Assembly (NCBI GenBank): GCA_963832355.1
Contig: CAWHTX010000003.1
Location: 418,219 to 482,218, forward strand
Source: DATFVA01 sp963832355
GTDB lineage: Bacteria > Bacteroidota > Ignavibacteria > Ignavibacteriales > Ignavibacteriaceae
DNA: 64,000 bases
Direction of reading: 5' to 3'
The notes under the pieces are model-generated. The model was not told the DNA's origin. It worked only from the letters and a program-made list of their open reading frames with translations, and searched no databases. Position 1 is the stretch's first letter. The number at the start of each line of letters is the position of its first letter. The translations under genes were made by a program, and so were the position numbers. This document shows, piece by piece, positions 28,511-36,605 of the stretch.

Positions 28511-29392
28511 TCAAAAGGCATATTGAAAACTGAAAAGCGGTATCTCCATACCCGGCGGAACGCCCCCGGATGAGGGGTCTGACTTAAACTGATCCCTGTA
28601 GTATTTGCCTATTGTTGAGCCGATAGCGTAACTCATAAAAGCTGCTGCTACTGCATCCGAAAACCAGTGCATCCCCCCGCGGTGAAGAGAAGAAACCCCG
28701 TACATCATATAAGCCACAACAGAATATCCTGCAATCTTAAGCCATGTCTTTTCCGAATAAAAAGAAGTCAGTGCTGATACAACAGCCATCGCCGAAGAAG
28801 TATGCCCTGACGGCCATCCCCAATATATGCCCCCTCTCATAAAACCAAATCTGAATGTTTTGCTTAATTCTTTCATATCTGTGTGATGCTGCCAGTCGGG
28901 ATTAGGACGGCCCGTTACGGCCTTTAACAGTGAATTATAGAGGAAGGCAACAAGGCTCGATTGAAGCACTGCAAATGAGGCTGCCACAGCGCGGTCATCC
29001 TTTCCGAGTTTCCCGTAGGCATACAGCGATCCGCCTGTAACAAATGGTATGAACATTCCTGCACGAATTATCGGCATTGCTGCATCGCCGTATTCGGGCT
29101 TATCATAGAAAAACTTATGCACGTGATAATCAGTGTTGGTAGTTACGATTAATACTGTGGATGCAATTCCTGCAAGATGCAGATAAAGGTTATTTCCCTT
29201 AAAGCTGTTGAGGACGTTATTACCAATATTTCCGAAAAGCAGAAGATCAGGACGTTGGTTTTCGGAAAGGGATAAATTCTTTTCAATTAATTCATTTCTT
29301 CCGGGAGCCAGAACACGCAGGTTTGTACGGAACTGGGCGGCCGCGTTATATATGCCCGATGAAAGGAGCAGCATTAATAAAAGAAATTTCAT
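28511..29392 (-). CDS. PAP2-superfamily phosphatase, membrane associated
   Basis: 293 residues, N-terminal signal-like segment and several membrane helices. Phosphatidic-acid-phosphatase motifs are GRPNPDW (motif 1 region), GWPSGHTSS (motif 2, with the acid His) and SLHRGGMHWFSDAV (motif 3, nucleophile His and Asp). The arginines expected at Kx6RP and SRx5H are Asn and Leu at the strict positions, while the histidines remain. It probably acts on a lipid phosphate or diphosphate such as undecaprenyl-PP, as family inference. Convergent with the transporter gene, 8 bases apart. Confidence 0.82.
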   Translation of the reverse strand: MKFLLLMLLLSSGIYNAAAQFRTNLRVLAPGRNELIEKNLSLSENQRPDLLLFGNIGNNVLNSFKGNNLYLHLAGIASTVLIVTTNTDYHVHKFFYDKPEYGDAAMPIIRAGMFIPFVTGGSLYAYGKLGKDDRAVAASFAVLQSSLVAFLYNSLLKAVTGRPNPDWQHHTDMKELSKTFRFGFMRGGIYWGWPSGHTSSAMAVVSALTSFYSEKTWLKIAGYSVVAYMMYGVSSLHRGGMHWFSDAVAAAFMSYAIGSTIGKYYRDQFKSDPSSGGVPPGMEIPLFSFQYAF

Positions 29393-29499
29393 ATCACCCG
29401 ATAAATTTACGGGGCTAAATTAACAAATAAGCGGCGATCCGGCAAAATGGCGGAGCATAGAGCGAGTATGAAAGAATATCTGAGCTTAGCGGAGTAGAA

Positions 29500-29546
29500 T
29501 AAAAATAAAACAGGACGCCCGGTAAAAGTTATTTTCTCCGGGCGTC
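29500..29546 (-). terminator. Rho-independent terminator of the DUF2202 gene
   Basis: GACGCCCGG (29514-29522) and CCGGGCGTC (29538-29546) form a perfect 9-bp stem. Read leftward it is followed by a T-rich tract (complement of AATAAAAATAAAACAG). It lies just after the stop at 29554. Confidence 0.8.
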
Positions 29547-29553
29547 AAAACTA

Positions 29554-30147
29554 CTAATAAGTGAAGGGGGTAATATGATTCAGGAATGCATTGTAATGTT
29601 TCTCTGAACCGGCTTTAAGATTTGTGTAAACCTTGATAAGGTCCGTATTATCTACAAATGCCAGCTGTGCTTCCAGGTCCGCTATATCCTGCGATTCGAT
29701 ATTCTGTCCCACAAGGAAAGCTTCGGGTATAGAGAGCTGTCCCTGCGCAACGAAGTCATCAAACATCTGCTGGAAAACAGGGTTCGCGAATACTCCGACC
29801 TCGTCAGTCACTATTGGGTCTTCAAGTTCATATCTGTCAATCAATCTTTTTACAGCATCCATATGATTTTGTTCAGAGGCTTTTATATTCTCAAACACAT
29901 TGATATTCCAGGTCTGCCCCAGTACTGTATAAACATCTCTCGCAACTTTTTCCTCCTGTCTCATAAAAATAATTCCTTCTGCCTCTTCAGGGGAAAGTTC
30001 TCCCGGCACAAGTAAATTATCTTTGGAAACAACGCTGCCATCTGATTGGGTCAGACTTCCGGTAAGGTTATCACTGCACGAGGATAACATTAGTGCTATC
30101 ACTAATAAATAAGCTGATCTCAATAAGTATTTCATAGTTTTTCCCAT
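29554..30147 (-). CDS. DUF2202 ferritin-like lipoprotein
   Basis: 197 residues. A lipoprotein signal ends at LSSC (Cys24), so the protein is lipid-anchored outside the inner membrane. The rest is a DUF2202 four-helix domain with the ferritin-type ligand motifs FMRQEEKVARDVY and ASEQNHMDAV and a second pair near KAGSEKHYNAFLNH. A di-iron or other metal site is likely; the function of DUF2202 is not established. A start at an internal ATG (30135, MKYLL) is equally possible. Confidence 0.85.
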   Translation of the reverse strand: MGKTMKYLLRSAYLLVIALMLSSCSDNLTGSLTQSDGSVVSKDNLLVPGELSPEEAEGIIFMRQEEKVARDVYTVLGQTWNINVFENIKASEQNHMDAVKRLIDRYELEDPIVTDEVGVFANPVFQQMFDDFVAQGQLSIPEAFLVGQNIESQDIADLEAQLAFVDNTDLIKVYTNLKAGSEKHYNAFLNHITPFTY

Positions 30148-30414
30148 GGATAAATTAATAAATAAGAGTTCAGTGTACCTGAGTGCAAAGGGTGTGCCCG
30201 GCTAAAAGAATATAAAAGGGACTTAAAAACTGATCGTCTGCGTACGGACTAAAAATATAATTCGACAATTATTATCAAAATTCGACTAAAGAGTCGTACT
30301 GATGGGCGGCCCCTTAAAATGCAAAAGCTTAAAGAAGCTAGCTGAAACCTGGTAACCGGATTCAGATATTAATTTTATGATATTTGGAGAGTTACTGTGA
30401 AGGCATACAACAAA
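30148..30414. other. Intergenic region upstream of the DUF2202 gene
   Basis: 267 bases with no coding frame. It should carry the leftward promoter of the lipoprotein gene. Two small hairpins at 30326-30365 (AGCTT/AAGCT and CTGAA/TTCAG) on the plus strand fit no riboswitch class I can name. Confidence 0.4.
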
Positions 30415-30533
30415 GAGACTGTCTCATAAGTGTCATTCCGAATTTATTTCGGAATCTAAATGTTCGATTTCGAATCGGCATCAGAACCTGAAACAAGTTC
30501 AGGTTGACAATTTCAGACTAATGAGACAGCCTC
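30415..30533. mobile_element. 119-bp MITE-like palindromic element
   Basis: Terminal inverted repeats GAGACTGTCTCAT (30415-30427) and ATGAGACAGCCTC (30521-30533) match at 12 of 13 positions. Inside are two perfect 8-bp-arm hairpins in mirrored order: ATTCCGAA/TTCGGAAT at 30435-30455 and AACCTGAA/TTCAGGTT at 30485-30505. The whole is an imperfect palindrome with no coding capacity, sitting between two leftward genes. Terminal repeats of this look occur on IS elements and MITEs. It may also act as a terminator for the gene at 30558. Confidence 0.65.
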
Positions 30534-30557
30534 TAAAATTTTCTGATAATGTGTAAA

Positions 30558-31760
30558 TTATTTCATTAACATCATCTTCTTTGTCTGAACGAAACTACCC
30601 GACTGAATCCTATAGGTGTAAACACCGCTAGGCAGATTTGAAGCATTAAAGTTCACTTTATATGAACCCGGTTCTTTTACTTCATTAACGAGAGTAGCAA
30701 CTTCACGACCCAGCAGGTCATAAACAACAAGGTTTACATTTGTGCGTTCGCCGACTGAATAAACAATCTGGGTAGTCGGGTTGAACGGATTAGGATAATT
30801 CTGATCCAATGCAAAATTGGCAGCCTGGTTGATAACGATGGATAATTCGGATGAAGCATATGAAGAACCATCAAAATCAACCTGGTTCAGTCTGTAAACA
30901 TAAGTACCTGCAGCAAGATTTGCATCGGTATAAGAATATGTCTGCGGCTGTGTGGTTGTTCCTGAACCTTTTACGAATCCGATTGTCTGCCACTCATCGG
31001 CAGTTTTACGCTGAACTTCAAAACCATTATTATTGGTTTCAGTTGCAGTTCTCCAGTTCAGGATAACATTATTGTCTTTTACGTTGAAAGTAAAAGATGA
31101 TAATTCAACCGGAACGATATCGTCAGTAACGATTACCTGGTAGTAGGATACGCCTGTATTTAGTGCTCCTACGGAGTTAGTTTGAGTTGAAGGAGGGGGA
31201 ACACTGTAAGTAGGACTCCAGTCCCAGCCTACTCCACCAACTTGTTCTCCGAATGAACAGGGGACAGGATAGGGAGTAACTCCCTGGTCATTATAATAAT
31301 TTGAATTAACATCCCACTGAGCATATATCAGGTAGTACATACCTTCCTGGAGATCATAATCTATAGGTCCTGAACTGTACCAGCCTTCACCCGGTCCATC
31401 GGTAACATCCGTTGAACTTACAAGGTCATAAGTACCAAGAAAAGCTGCTCCTTCATAAACAAGGAATTGAATACTGGCTGAACTTACAGGGTTCATATAT
31501 GACCTGTGCTCTATCAGTTTTTTTGCTGTAGTGCAATGAAAAACATTTCCTCGGCCCCTTACTCCTGCTGGTCCGAAAATAAATGAGTTTCCTCCAAAAG
31601 TTTCCTCTAATGGAGTTTCAACAAGGGGATTGGGGTTAGGATTGATCTGGTATGTTGCATATTTGTCAATTTGCTGAACAGACGACTGACTGTAAACAGT
31701 CGAAAAGCAGACAAATACCACCAGGAGCGAAAATAGAAATGTAACAGTTTTGATGCGCAT
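30558..31760 (-). CDS. Type IX-secreted protein of unknown function
   Basis: 400 residues. Signal peptide about 1-24. Residues about 30-215 are a secreted domain I do not recognise (aromatic, Gly/Pro-rich, LVYEGAAFLGTYDLVSS). Then comes the linker domain common before type IX signals (VELSSFTFNVKDNNVILNW, TATETNNNGFEVQRK) and the sorting domain QNYPNPFNPTTQIVY, with SGVYTYRIQSGSF and KKMMLMK at the end. Exported through the outer membrane by the type IX system. A 566-base upstream region with two palindromes suggests regulated expression. Confidence 0.85.
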   Translation of the reverse strand: MRIKTVTFLFSLLVVFVCFSTVYSQSSVQQIDKYATYQINPNPNPLVETPLEETFGGNSFIFGPAGVRGRGNVFHCTTAKKLIEHRSYMNPVSSASIQFLVYEGAAFLGTYDLVSSTDVTDGPGEGWYSSGPIDYDLQEGMYYLIYAQWDVNSNYYNDQGVTPYPVPCSFGEQVGGVGWDWSPTYSVPPPSTQTNSVGALNTGVSYYQVIVTDDIVPVELSSFTFNVKDNNVILNWRTATETNNNGFEVQRKTADEWQTIGFVKGSGTTTQPQTYSYTDANLAAGTYVYRLNQVDFDGSSYASSELSIVINQAANFALDQNYPNPFNPTTQIVYSVGERTNVNLVVYDLLGREVATLVNEVKEPGSYKVNFNASNLPSGVYTYRIQSGSFVQTKKMMLMK

Positions 31761-32102
31761 GAGACCTCCGGTTTGATGATAGATACAATTAATTAGAATG
31801 AATTGATTTTTTCACTTCATTTAAATATTCAAACCAATCAGGAAAATGCCGGGATATATGTTTTAAGGCGATGAATCAATGGATTTATAATATGCAAAAA
31901 AAATAATTAGTGCAAGAAAAAATCTCTTTAAATGAAAAAAATAATTGTGGACTTATTTTTAGTGTTAGAGGTGTCGCGGGAATTGATTGCAGCATTATCT
32001 TACCTTTTTTTGTATTATTTCATTCTTGTGGAACCCGGTAAAAAGTAAGTTTGAGAAAATAGTTTATGCCGAGAAAACTTTACTGCTGAAAAATTAAGCA
32101 AG

Positions 32103-32119
32103 TGTGACAAAATGTCATA
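32103..32119. promoter_or_regulatory. Operator-like palindrome, copy 1
   Basis: TGTGACAAAATGTCATA. The TGACA-AAA-TGTCA core is identical to the copy at 32248, with arms shortened by one mismatch. About 345 bases upstream of the start at 31760. Confidence 0.5.
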
Positions 32120-32247
32120 CAAAGGTTGAACCCGTTTTAATACTGGTAGTAATCCGCCTTTAGTCCGCCTTTTGAACTCAAAATGAGACACTTTTTTACT
32201 GCGAAAAAATGCAATTTTCGAAGCTTCTCTACTATTGAATAATTAAA

Positions 32248-32270
32248 CAGTATGACAAAATGTCATACTG
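32248..32270. promoter_or_regulatory. Operator-like palindrome, copy 2 (perfect 10-bp arms)
   Basis: CAGTATGACA (32248-32257), AAA, TGTCATACTG (32261-32270). It is a perfect inverted repeat, with its centre 148 bases from copy 1. A dimeric repressor/activator site is likely; the regulator is unknown. A terminator of the reductase gene is less likely, as no T run follows. Confidence 0.55.
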
Positions 32271-32326
32271 TATTTCGGCAGAAAACTCTGAATACAACCC
32301 TAAAAAATCCTCTCTTTAATTAAAGT

Positions 32327-33313
32327 CTATACATTCACAGATTTCATTGCAGTCTCGGGATACCTTAATCCGCTTGCTGCGTCCATCGGGAAGATATCCT
32401 CAATCTGCTTCAGCTCATCATCAGTAAGTTTGATATCTGCCGCCTTAATATTCTCTTCTATGTGCTTAATCTTTGTGGTTCCGGGAATCGGTACAATGTC
32501 TTCTCCCTGGGTCAGTACCCACGCAAGTGCCAGCTGAGCCGGAGTAACGCCCTTACTCTTAGCAAGCTCTTTTACTTTATCTACAAGCTGAAGATTTTTC
32601 TGAAAATTTTCTCCCTGGAACCGCGGTGAATATTTCCTGAAATCATTTTCACTAAAGTCATCAGGACTCTGAAATCTTCCGGTTAAAAATCCTCTGCCAA
32701 GAGGACTGTAGGCCACAAACCCAATTCCCAATTCTCTCACTGTCGATAAAATCTCAGCCTCGGGGTCGCGTGTCCACAGCGAGTATTCAGTCTGCAGTGC
32801 AGTAACCTGATGCACCTTATTAGCCCGCCTTATTGTACCTGGTGATGCCTCCGACATCCCGAGAAATCTTACTTTCCCTTCTTTAACAAGCTCTGACATA
32901 GCTCCAATTGTATCTTCAATCGGAGTATCCTTGTCAACTCTGTGCTGATAATAAAGATCAATATGATCAACTCCCAGCCGCTTCAGTGAAGCCTCGCAGG
33001 CCGACTTCACATACTCGGGTTTTCCGTTTATCCCGCGCGCCTTCGGATCCTCTCCGCGTACTATACCGAATTTCGTTGCAAGTATTACCTCATCCCTGAT
33101 GCCTTTTAAAGCTTTACCCACAAGTTTTTCATTTTTATAAGGACCATACATATCTGCCGTATCAAAAAAGTTTATTCCAAGATCAAATGCTTTATGTATG
33201 GTTTCAATTGATTCAGATTCTTCTGCATGTCCGTAAAATTCAGACATTCCCATACAGCCAAGCCCTATAGCTGAAACTTCCGGGCCTGTCTTTCCTAATT
33301 TCCTTTTTTTCAT
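32327..33313 (-). CDS. Aldo/keto reductase
   Basis: 328 residues, a full-length AKR of the YajO/IolS/AKR13 kind. It shows GLGCMGMSEFYG, catalytic Tyr in DTADMYGPYKNE, Lys in ILATKFG, His in DLYYQHRVD, and the NADPH-binding end VPIPGTTKIKHIEEN. It reduces aldehydes or ketones with NADPH; substrate range unknown. Cytoplasmic. It stands alone, with no operon partner within 110 bases. Confidence 0.92.
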   Translation of the reverse strand: MKKRKLGKTGPEVSAIGLGCMGMSEFYGHAEESESIETIHKAFDLGINFFDTADMYGPYKNEKLVGKALKGIRDEVILATKFGIVRGEDPKARGINGKPEYVKSACEASLKRLGVDHIDLYYQHRVDKDTPIEDTIGAMSELVKEGKVRFLGMSEASPGTIRRANKVHQVTALQTEYSLWTRDPEAEILSTVRELGIGFVAYSPLGRGFLTGRFQSPDDFSENDFRKYSPRFQGENFQKNLQLVDKVKELAKSKGVTPAQLALAWVLTQGEDIVPIPGTTKIKHIEENIKAADIKLTDDELKQIEDIFPMDAASGLRYPETAMKSVNV

Positions 33314-33426
33314 ACTAAAACCTCTTGTTATTCTCCTGTAAAATATAACCAGAGATTATCCACCCTTCAAACTGTGAACCATAACCCTGGCCTTTTTATG
33401 AATTAAAAAGATTTATTACTTATGCA

Positions 33427-33927
33427 TTAATCTTTAACACCTTTAAGTTCTGATTCAAGCATATTTATGATCTTAAGCTCAAGTTTTACCGGTGTGGTAA
33501 ATGTTTCGAGTCCTTTAATGATTTCATATTTATCATCATTATAAAGTCCACGTAATTCCAGTCCCTTAAGGACGTGATGAACTCCTTCTTTAAGATGGAC
33601 TGATTCCTTATTTGAAATAAAAGCTTTAAGCAGCGGGTAAACAGAATCGCGTCCTATTTCAATCAGGCCTTCTGCTGCAAGCCACCTTACATCGAATTCT
33701 TCATCTTCAAGTGCATTTATCAGGATAGGTATTGAACTCTTTGTACCGATCTCACTTATTGCTTTTACAGATTCCCATCTTGCAAGATGTTTTTCAGCTC
33801 CCTGCAGTTCGAGAAGATAGTCGAGCGCCGGGTTGCCCATTTTGACCAGTTCATAACGTGCTTTCTGTCTGATAATACCGTTATTGTTGTAAAGGTCTTT
33901 AATTAATTCTTCTATTGTCTTTGACAT
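33427..33927 (-). CDS. HEAT-repeat protein
   Basis: 166 residues of HEAT/PBS-lyase-type helical repeats (ARYELVKMGNPALDYLLEL, ARWESVKAISEIGTKSSIP, VRWLAAEGLIEIG). No signal peptide, so cytoplasmic; a protein-binding scaffold by family. Partner unknown. Confidence 0.85.
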   Translation of the reverse strand: MSKTIEELIKDLYNNNGIIRQKARYELVKMGNPALDYLLELQGAEKHLARWESVKAISEIGTKSSIPILINALEDEEFDVRWLAAEGLIEIGRDSVYPLLKAFISNKESVHLKEGVHHVLKGLELRGLYNDDKYEIIKGLETFTTPVKLELKIINMLESELKGVKD

Positions 33928-34148
33928 TATTTATAACTCCGTTTTTTTGTTTTCTCATTAGACTATTTAAACCACAATTGGGTCCGGGGTAGTGATGCAG
34001 AACAAAGTGTGCCCGGGGTTGGAGAAGGGAGTGCGAATGTTGTAAAGAATTCCGCCGACATCTTTAAGGAAAATAATTCTTGCTTCTAAAGCAGTATTTT
34101 ATAAAGTTAAACAAACGAATTCATCTCATTTATATCTCTGGGGAGATT

Positions 34149-35066
34149 ATGAAGAAATTCTACTTTTTATCCGCAGTCCTTGTTTTATCCTTCACCTTAA
34201 TTTTTCCTTCATTTGCACAGAGCAATAACAATAATGGCATTCAGTCCAACGTTGTGAACACAAGCTCTTCCGGAACCACGATTGAATTTACCCTGAATAA
34301 CTACACCCAAAGGATCGTAGAGATTGATGGTAATTCAACTGTGCTTTATACCATTCCCGGAAGTGTCTGCCTTATGGATAAAGGCTTTCCGCAGCTGCCG
34401 GTGCACCGTGCAAGCATAATTATTCCTGACCTGGCAGGAATGAACTACAGGATTATTTCACAGGAATTTAATACTATCCAGACTATACCGGTTACTCCTT
34501 CCAAAGGCCACATAACAAGGAATATCGATCCTGAAAGTATACCATACACATTCAGCAATATATATAACCGGGATACCTGGTACCCCGAAAACAGTGTATC
34601 GCTGGAAGACCCTTACGTGGTGAGAGAACTAAGAGGACAGACAATACAATTTAACCCGATGCAGTATAATCCTGCTCAGGGTAAGCTGAGGATCTGCACA
34701 AAAATTACTGTTGAGATATACGCAGATCAGTCGGTTCAGGCAGTTAACCCTCTTGTAAGGACCAGTCCTTTCACAGGAGTCTCACGTTCATTTACTGATA
34801 TTTATAAGAGCCTGTTCATAAATTACGGTGCTCCCGGTTATGATTATGTTTCGCTGGATGAGGCAGGAAGACTGCTTATCATATATCCATCTGCTTACGC
34901 TTCTAATATTACTCCTTTCTACGACTGGAAGATAGAAAAAGGCATCACAACCATTACAGCTGAGTACCCAACCGAAACGGGTTCGGGATCATCTTCGATA
35001 AAAAGTTATATTCAGAATTTATACGATTCTCCCGAATGGATTAACGTTTATTGTCCTGGTCGGTGA
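34149..35066 (+). CDS. Gingipain-like (C25) protease, propeptide part (frameshifted, part 1 of 3)
   Basis: Start taken at ATG 34149 after GGGGAGATT. The frame opens at 34080, but the extra 23 residues precede a clear signal peptide, MKKFYFLSAVLVLSF. The piece holds the C25 propeptide region (GFPQLPVHRASIIIPDLAG, FNPMQYNPAQGKLRI) and the start of the catalytic domain (LLIIYPSAYASNITPFYDWK). It ends early at 35066. A TTT at 35047-35049 reading as TT would give INVIVLVGESGQIPT and rejoin the next frame, so one inserted T explains the break. Confidence 0.85.
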   Translation: MKKFYFLSAVLVLSFTLIFPSFAQSNNNNGIQSNVVNTSSSGTTIEFTLNNYTQRIVEIDGNSTVLYTIPGSVCLMDKGFPQLPVHRASIIIPDLAGMNYRIISQEFNTIQTIPVTPSKGHITRNIDPESIPYTFSNIYNRDTWYPENSVSLEDPYVVRELRGQTIQFNPMQYNPAQGKLRICTKITVEIYADQSVQAVNPLVRTSPFTGVSRSFTDIYKSLFINYGAPGYDYVSLDEAGRLLIIYPSAYASNITPFYDWKIEKGITTITAEYPTETGSGSSSIKSYIQNLYDSPEWINVYCPGR

Positions 35067-35085
35067 ATCAGGTCAGATCCCTACA

Positions 35086-36573
35086 ATGAGCGGAACTTTT
35101 GAAGGAGCCCCGTCAGACCCCTGCTACGTAAAGCTGGCGGGCAGTGATGCGTATCCCGATGCTTTCATTTCACGTATTTCACCTTCGTCTGCATCAAACC
35201 TCGATTATATACTCTACAAGTTTATTAAGTATGAAAAATATCCGGATACAGGTCCCGATGCCGGCTGGTATTTAAAAGGAACGGGTGTGGCAAGTAATGA
35301 AGACGGCGGTACAGGATTTTATGACTGGGAACGTATGAACCTTGTGAGGGATATGCTGATAGATAACCTTTTCTTTACGAACGTGGACCAGATATATGAT
35401 CCCGGTGCAACAGCCTCGCAGGTTACTACTGCTCTGAATGACGGCAGAAGCGTAGTTAATTATATTGGCCATGGTTCGGGCACATCCTGGGGTACAACCG
35501 GATATAGTGTATCTAATATTGCCGCACTTTCAAACGAATACAGAAATCCTTTTGTGCTGGATGTCGCCTGCGATAATGGTGACTTTACAATGAACGAATG
35601 CATGGAAGAAGCCTGGGTAAGGGAAGGTAGTCTTGCCGATCCCAAAGGTGCGATCGGTGCCTTCGGTGCTTCCACGCTTGCAAGCTGGGTCCCTCCCTGC
35701 GATATGCAGAACCACGCAATGTTCCTGCTTACAACAAGAGCAAAGCAGACTGTAGGCGGTGTTTGCTTTAACGGGGTCATGTATGCAATGGATCAGTGGG
35801 GAGGCAGCAGCGGCGAAGCCTTAAAGCTGATGGAACAGTTCAATATTATGGGCGACTGTTCTATGATGCTTACGCTCGGTATGGAACCTGATTCTACAGC
35901 CCCGGACCAGATAACGGATCTTACCGCGGTTGATCCGACTTCAAATTCAATAACACTTAACTGGACTTCCCCATATGACTCTTCTTTCGGAGGAATTATT
36001 AGTTATGATCTGAGATATTCATCAGATCCGATAGTTACTGAAGAAGATTATGGAAATGCAAATTCAGTCATGGTTCCCGGCGGACCTGATTCGGCAGGAG
36101 TAGCTAAGAGCTATTCACTTCACAATCTCGATTTTTCTACCGGGTATTACTTCGCCATAAAAGCTTCTGATATATGGGGAAACAAATCAATTATGTCGAA
36201 TGTACCCGTGGAAACAACCTGGCAGGCTCCCGAGATCTCTGTTACTCCCGATTCTATGTATTGCCTGCTGACTTCAGGATCCAGCTTCAGCGATTCGATA
36301 ATGATCTCTAATGTTACTGTTGATAACTCTACTCTTGATTATACAGTTGAACTTACGAACAACACATTTCCCGGTGATGTGACTGCAAGGTTAATTCCTG
36401 TCGGTAATGAATCGTTAAACGAAGGACCAAAAGATAATCCCCTCGAAACCCAGGGAAGGAATATCAGAGGGTCTGGCGGTCCAGATCTGTTCGGTTACGA
36501 GTGGATCGACAGCAATGATCCGCAGGGACCAATCTACAGTGGAATGATATATCCGCCACAGGAACTGAAGTAA
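35086..36573 (+). CDS. Gingipain-like (C25) protease, catalytic part (frameshifted, part 2 of 3)
   Basis: 495 residues, with the real frame running back to about 35050. The C25 caspase-like fold shows the catalytic His in NYIGHGSGTSWG and the catalytic Cys in VLDVACDNGDFTMNE, as in gingipains (family knowledge: cysteine endopeptidase secreted by the type IX system). An FN3-like domain follows about residue 270-380 (PDQITDLTAVDPTSNSITLN). The frame is lost at 36540/36541: adding one T gives YSWNDISATGTEVTG, leading into part 3. Confidence 0.85.
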   Translation: MSGTFEGAPSDPCYVKLAGSDAYPDAFISRISPSSASNLDYILYKFIKYEKYPDTGPDAGWYLKGTGVASNEDGGTGFYDWERMNLVRDMLIDNLFFTNVDQIYDPGATASQVTTALNDGRSVVNYIGHGSGTSWGTTGYSVSNIAALSNEYRNPFVLDVACDNGDFTMNECMEEAWVREGSLADPKGAIGAFGASTLASWVPPCDMQNHAMFLLTTRAKQTVGGVCFNGVMYAMDQWGGSSGEALKLMEQFNIMGDCSMMLTLGMEPDSTAPDQITDLTAVDPTSNSITLNWTSPYDSSFGGIISYDLRYSSDPIVTEEDYGNANSVMVPGGPDSAGVAKSYSLHNLDFSTGYYFAIKASDIWGNKSIMSNVPVETTWQAPEISVTPDSMYCLLTSGSSFSDSIMISNVTVDNSTLDYTVELTNNTFPGDVTARLIPVGNESLNEGPKDNPLETQGRNIRGSGGPDLFGYEWIDSNDPQGPIYSGMIYPPQELK

Positions 36574-36605
36574 CCGGGTGGACTCCTACCGGCACATTCG
36601 ATCCG

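Larger units (their letters stand above)
31761..32326. other. Long intergenic region with two palindromes
   Basis: 566 AT-rich bases without a credible gene, between two leftward genes. It holds the two TGACAAAATGTCA palindromes listed separately and a direct repeat TCCGCCTTT at 32153-32161 and 32164-32172 (period 11). It is probably the long leader and promoter region of the secreted protein at 30558-31760. Confidence 0.6.

Noticed and set aside
30326..30365. Two hairpins resembling part of a riboswitch (some likeness to the 3' half of c-di-GMP-I)
   Set aside because: The 5' half of the consensus is absent, and on the strand where the hairpins read no gene follows.
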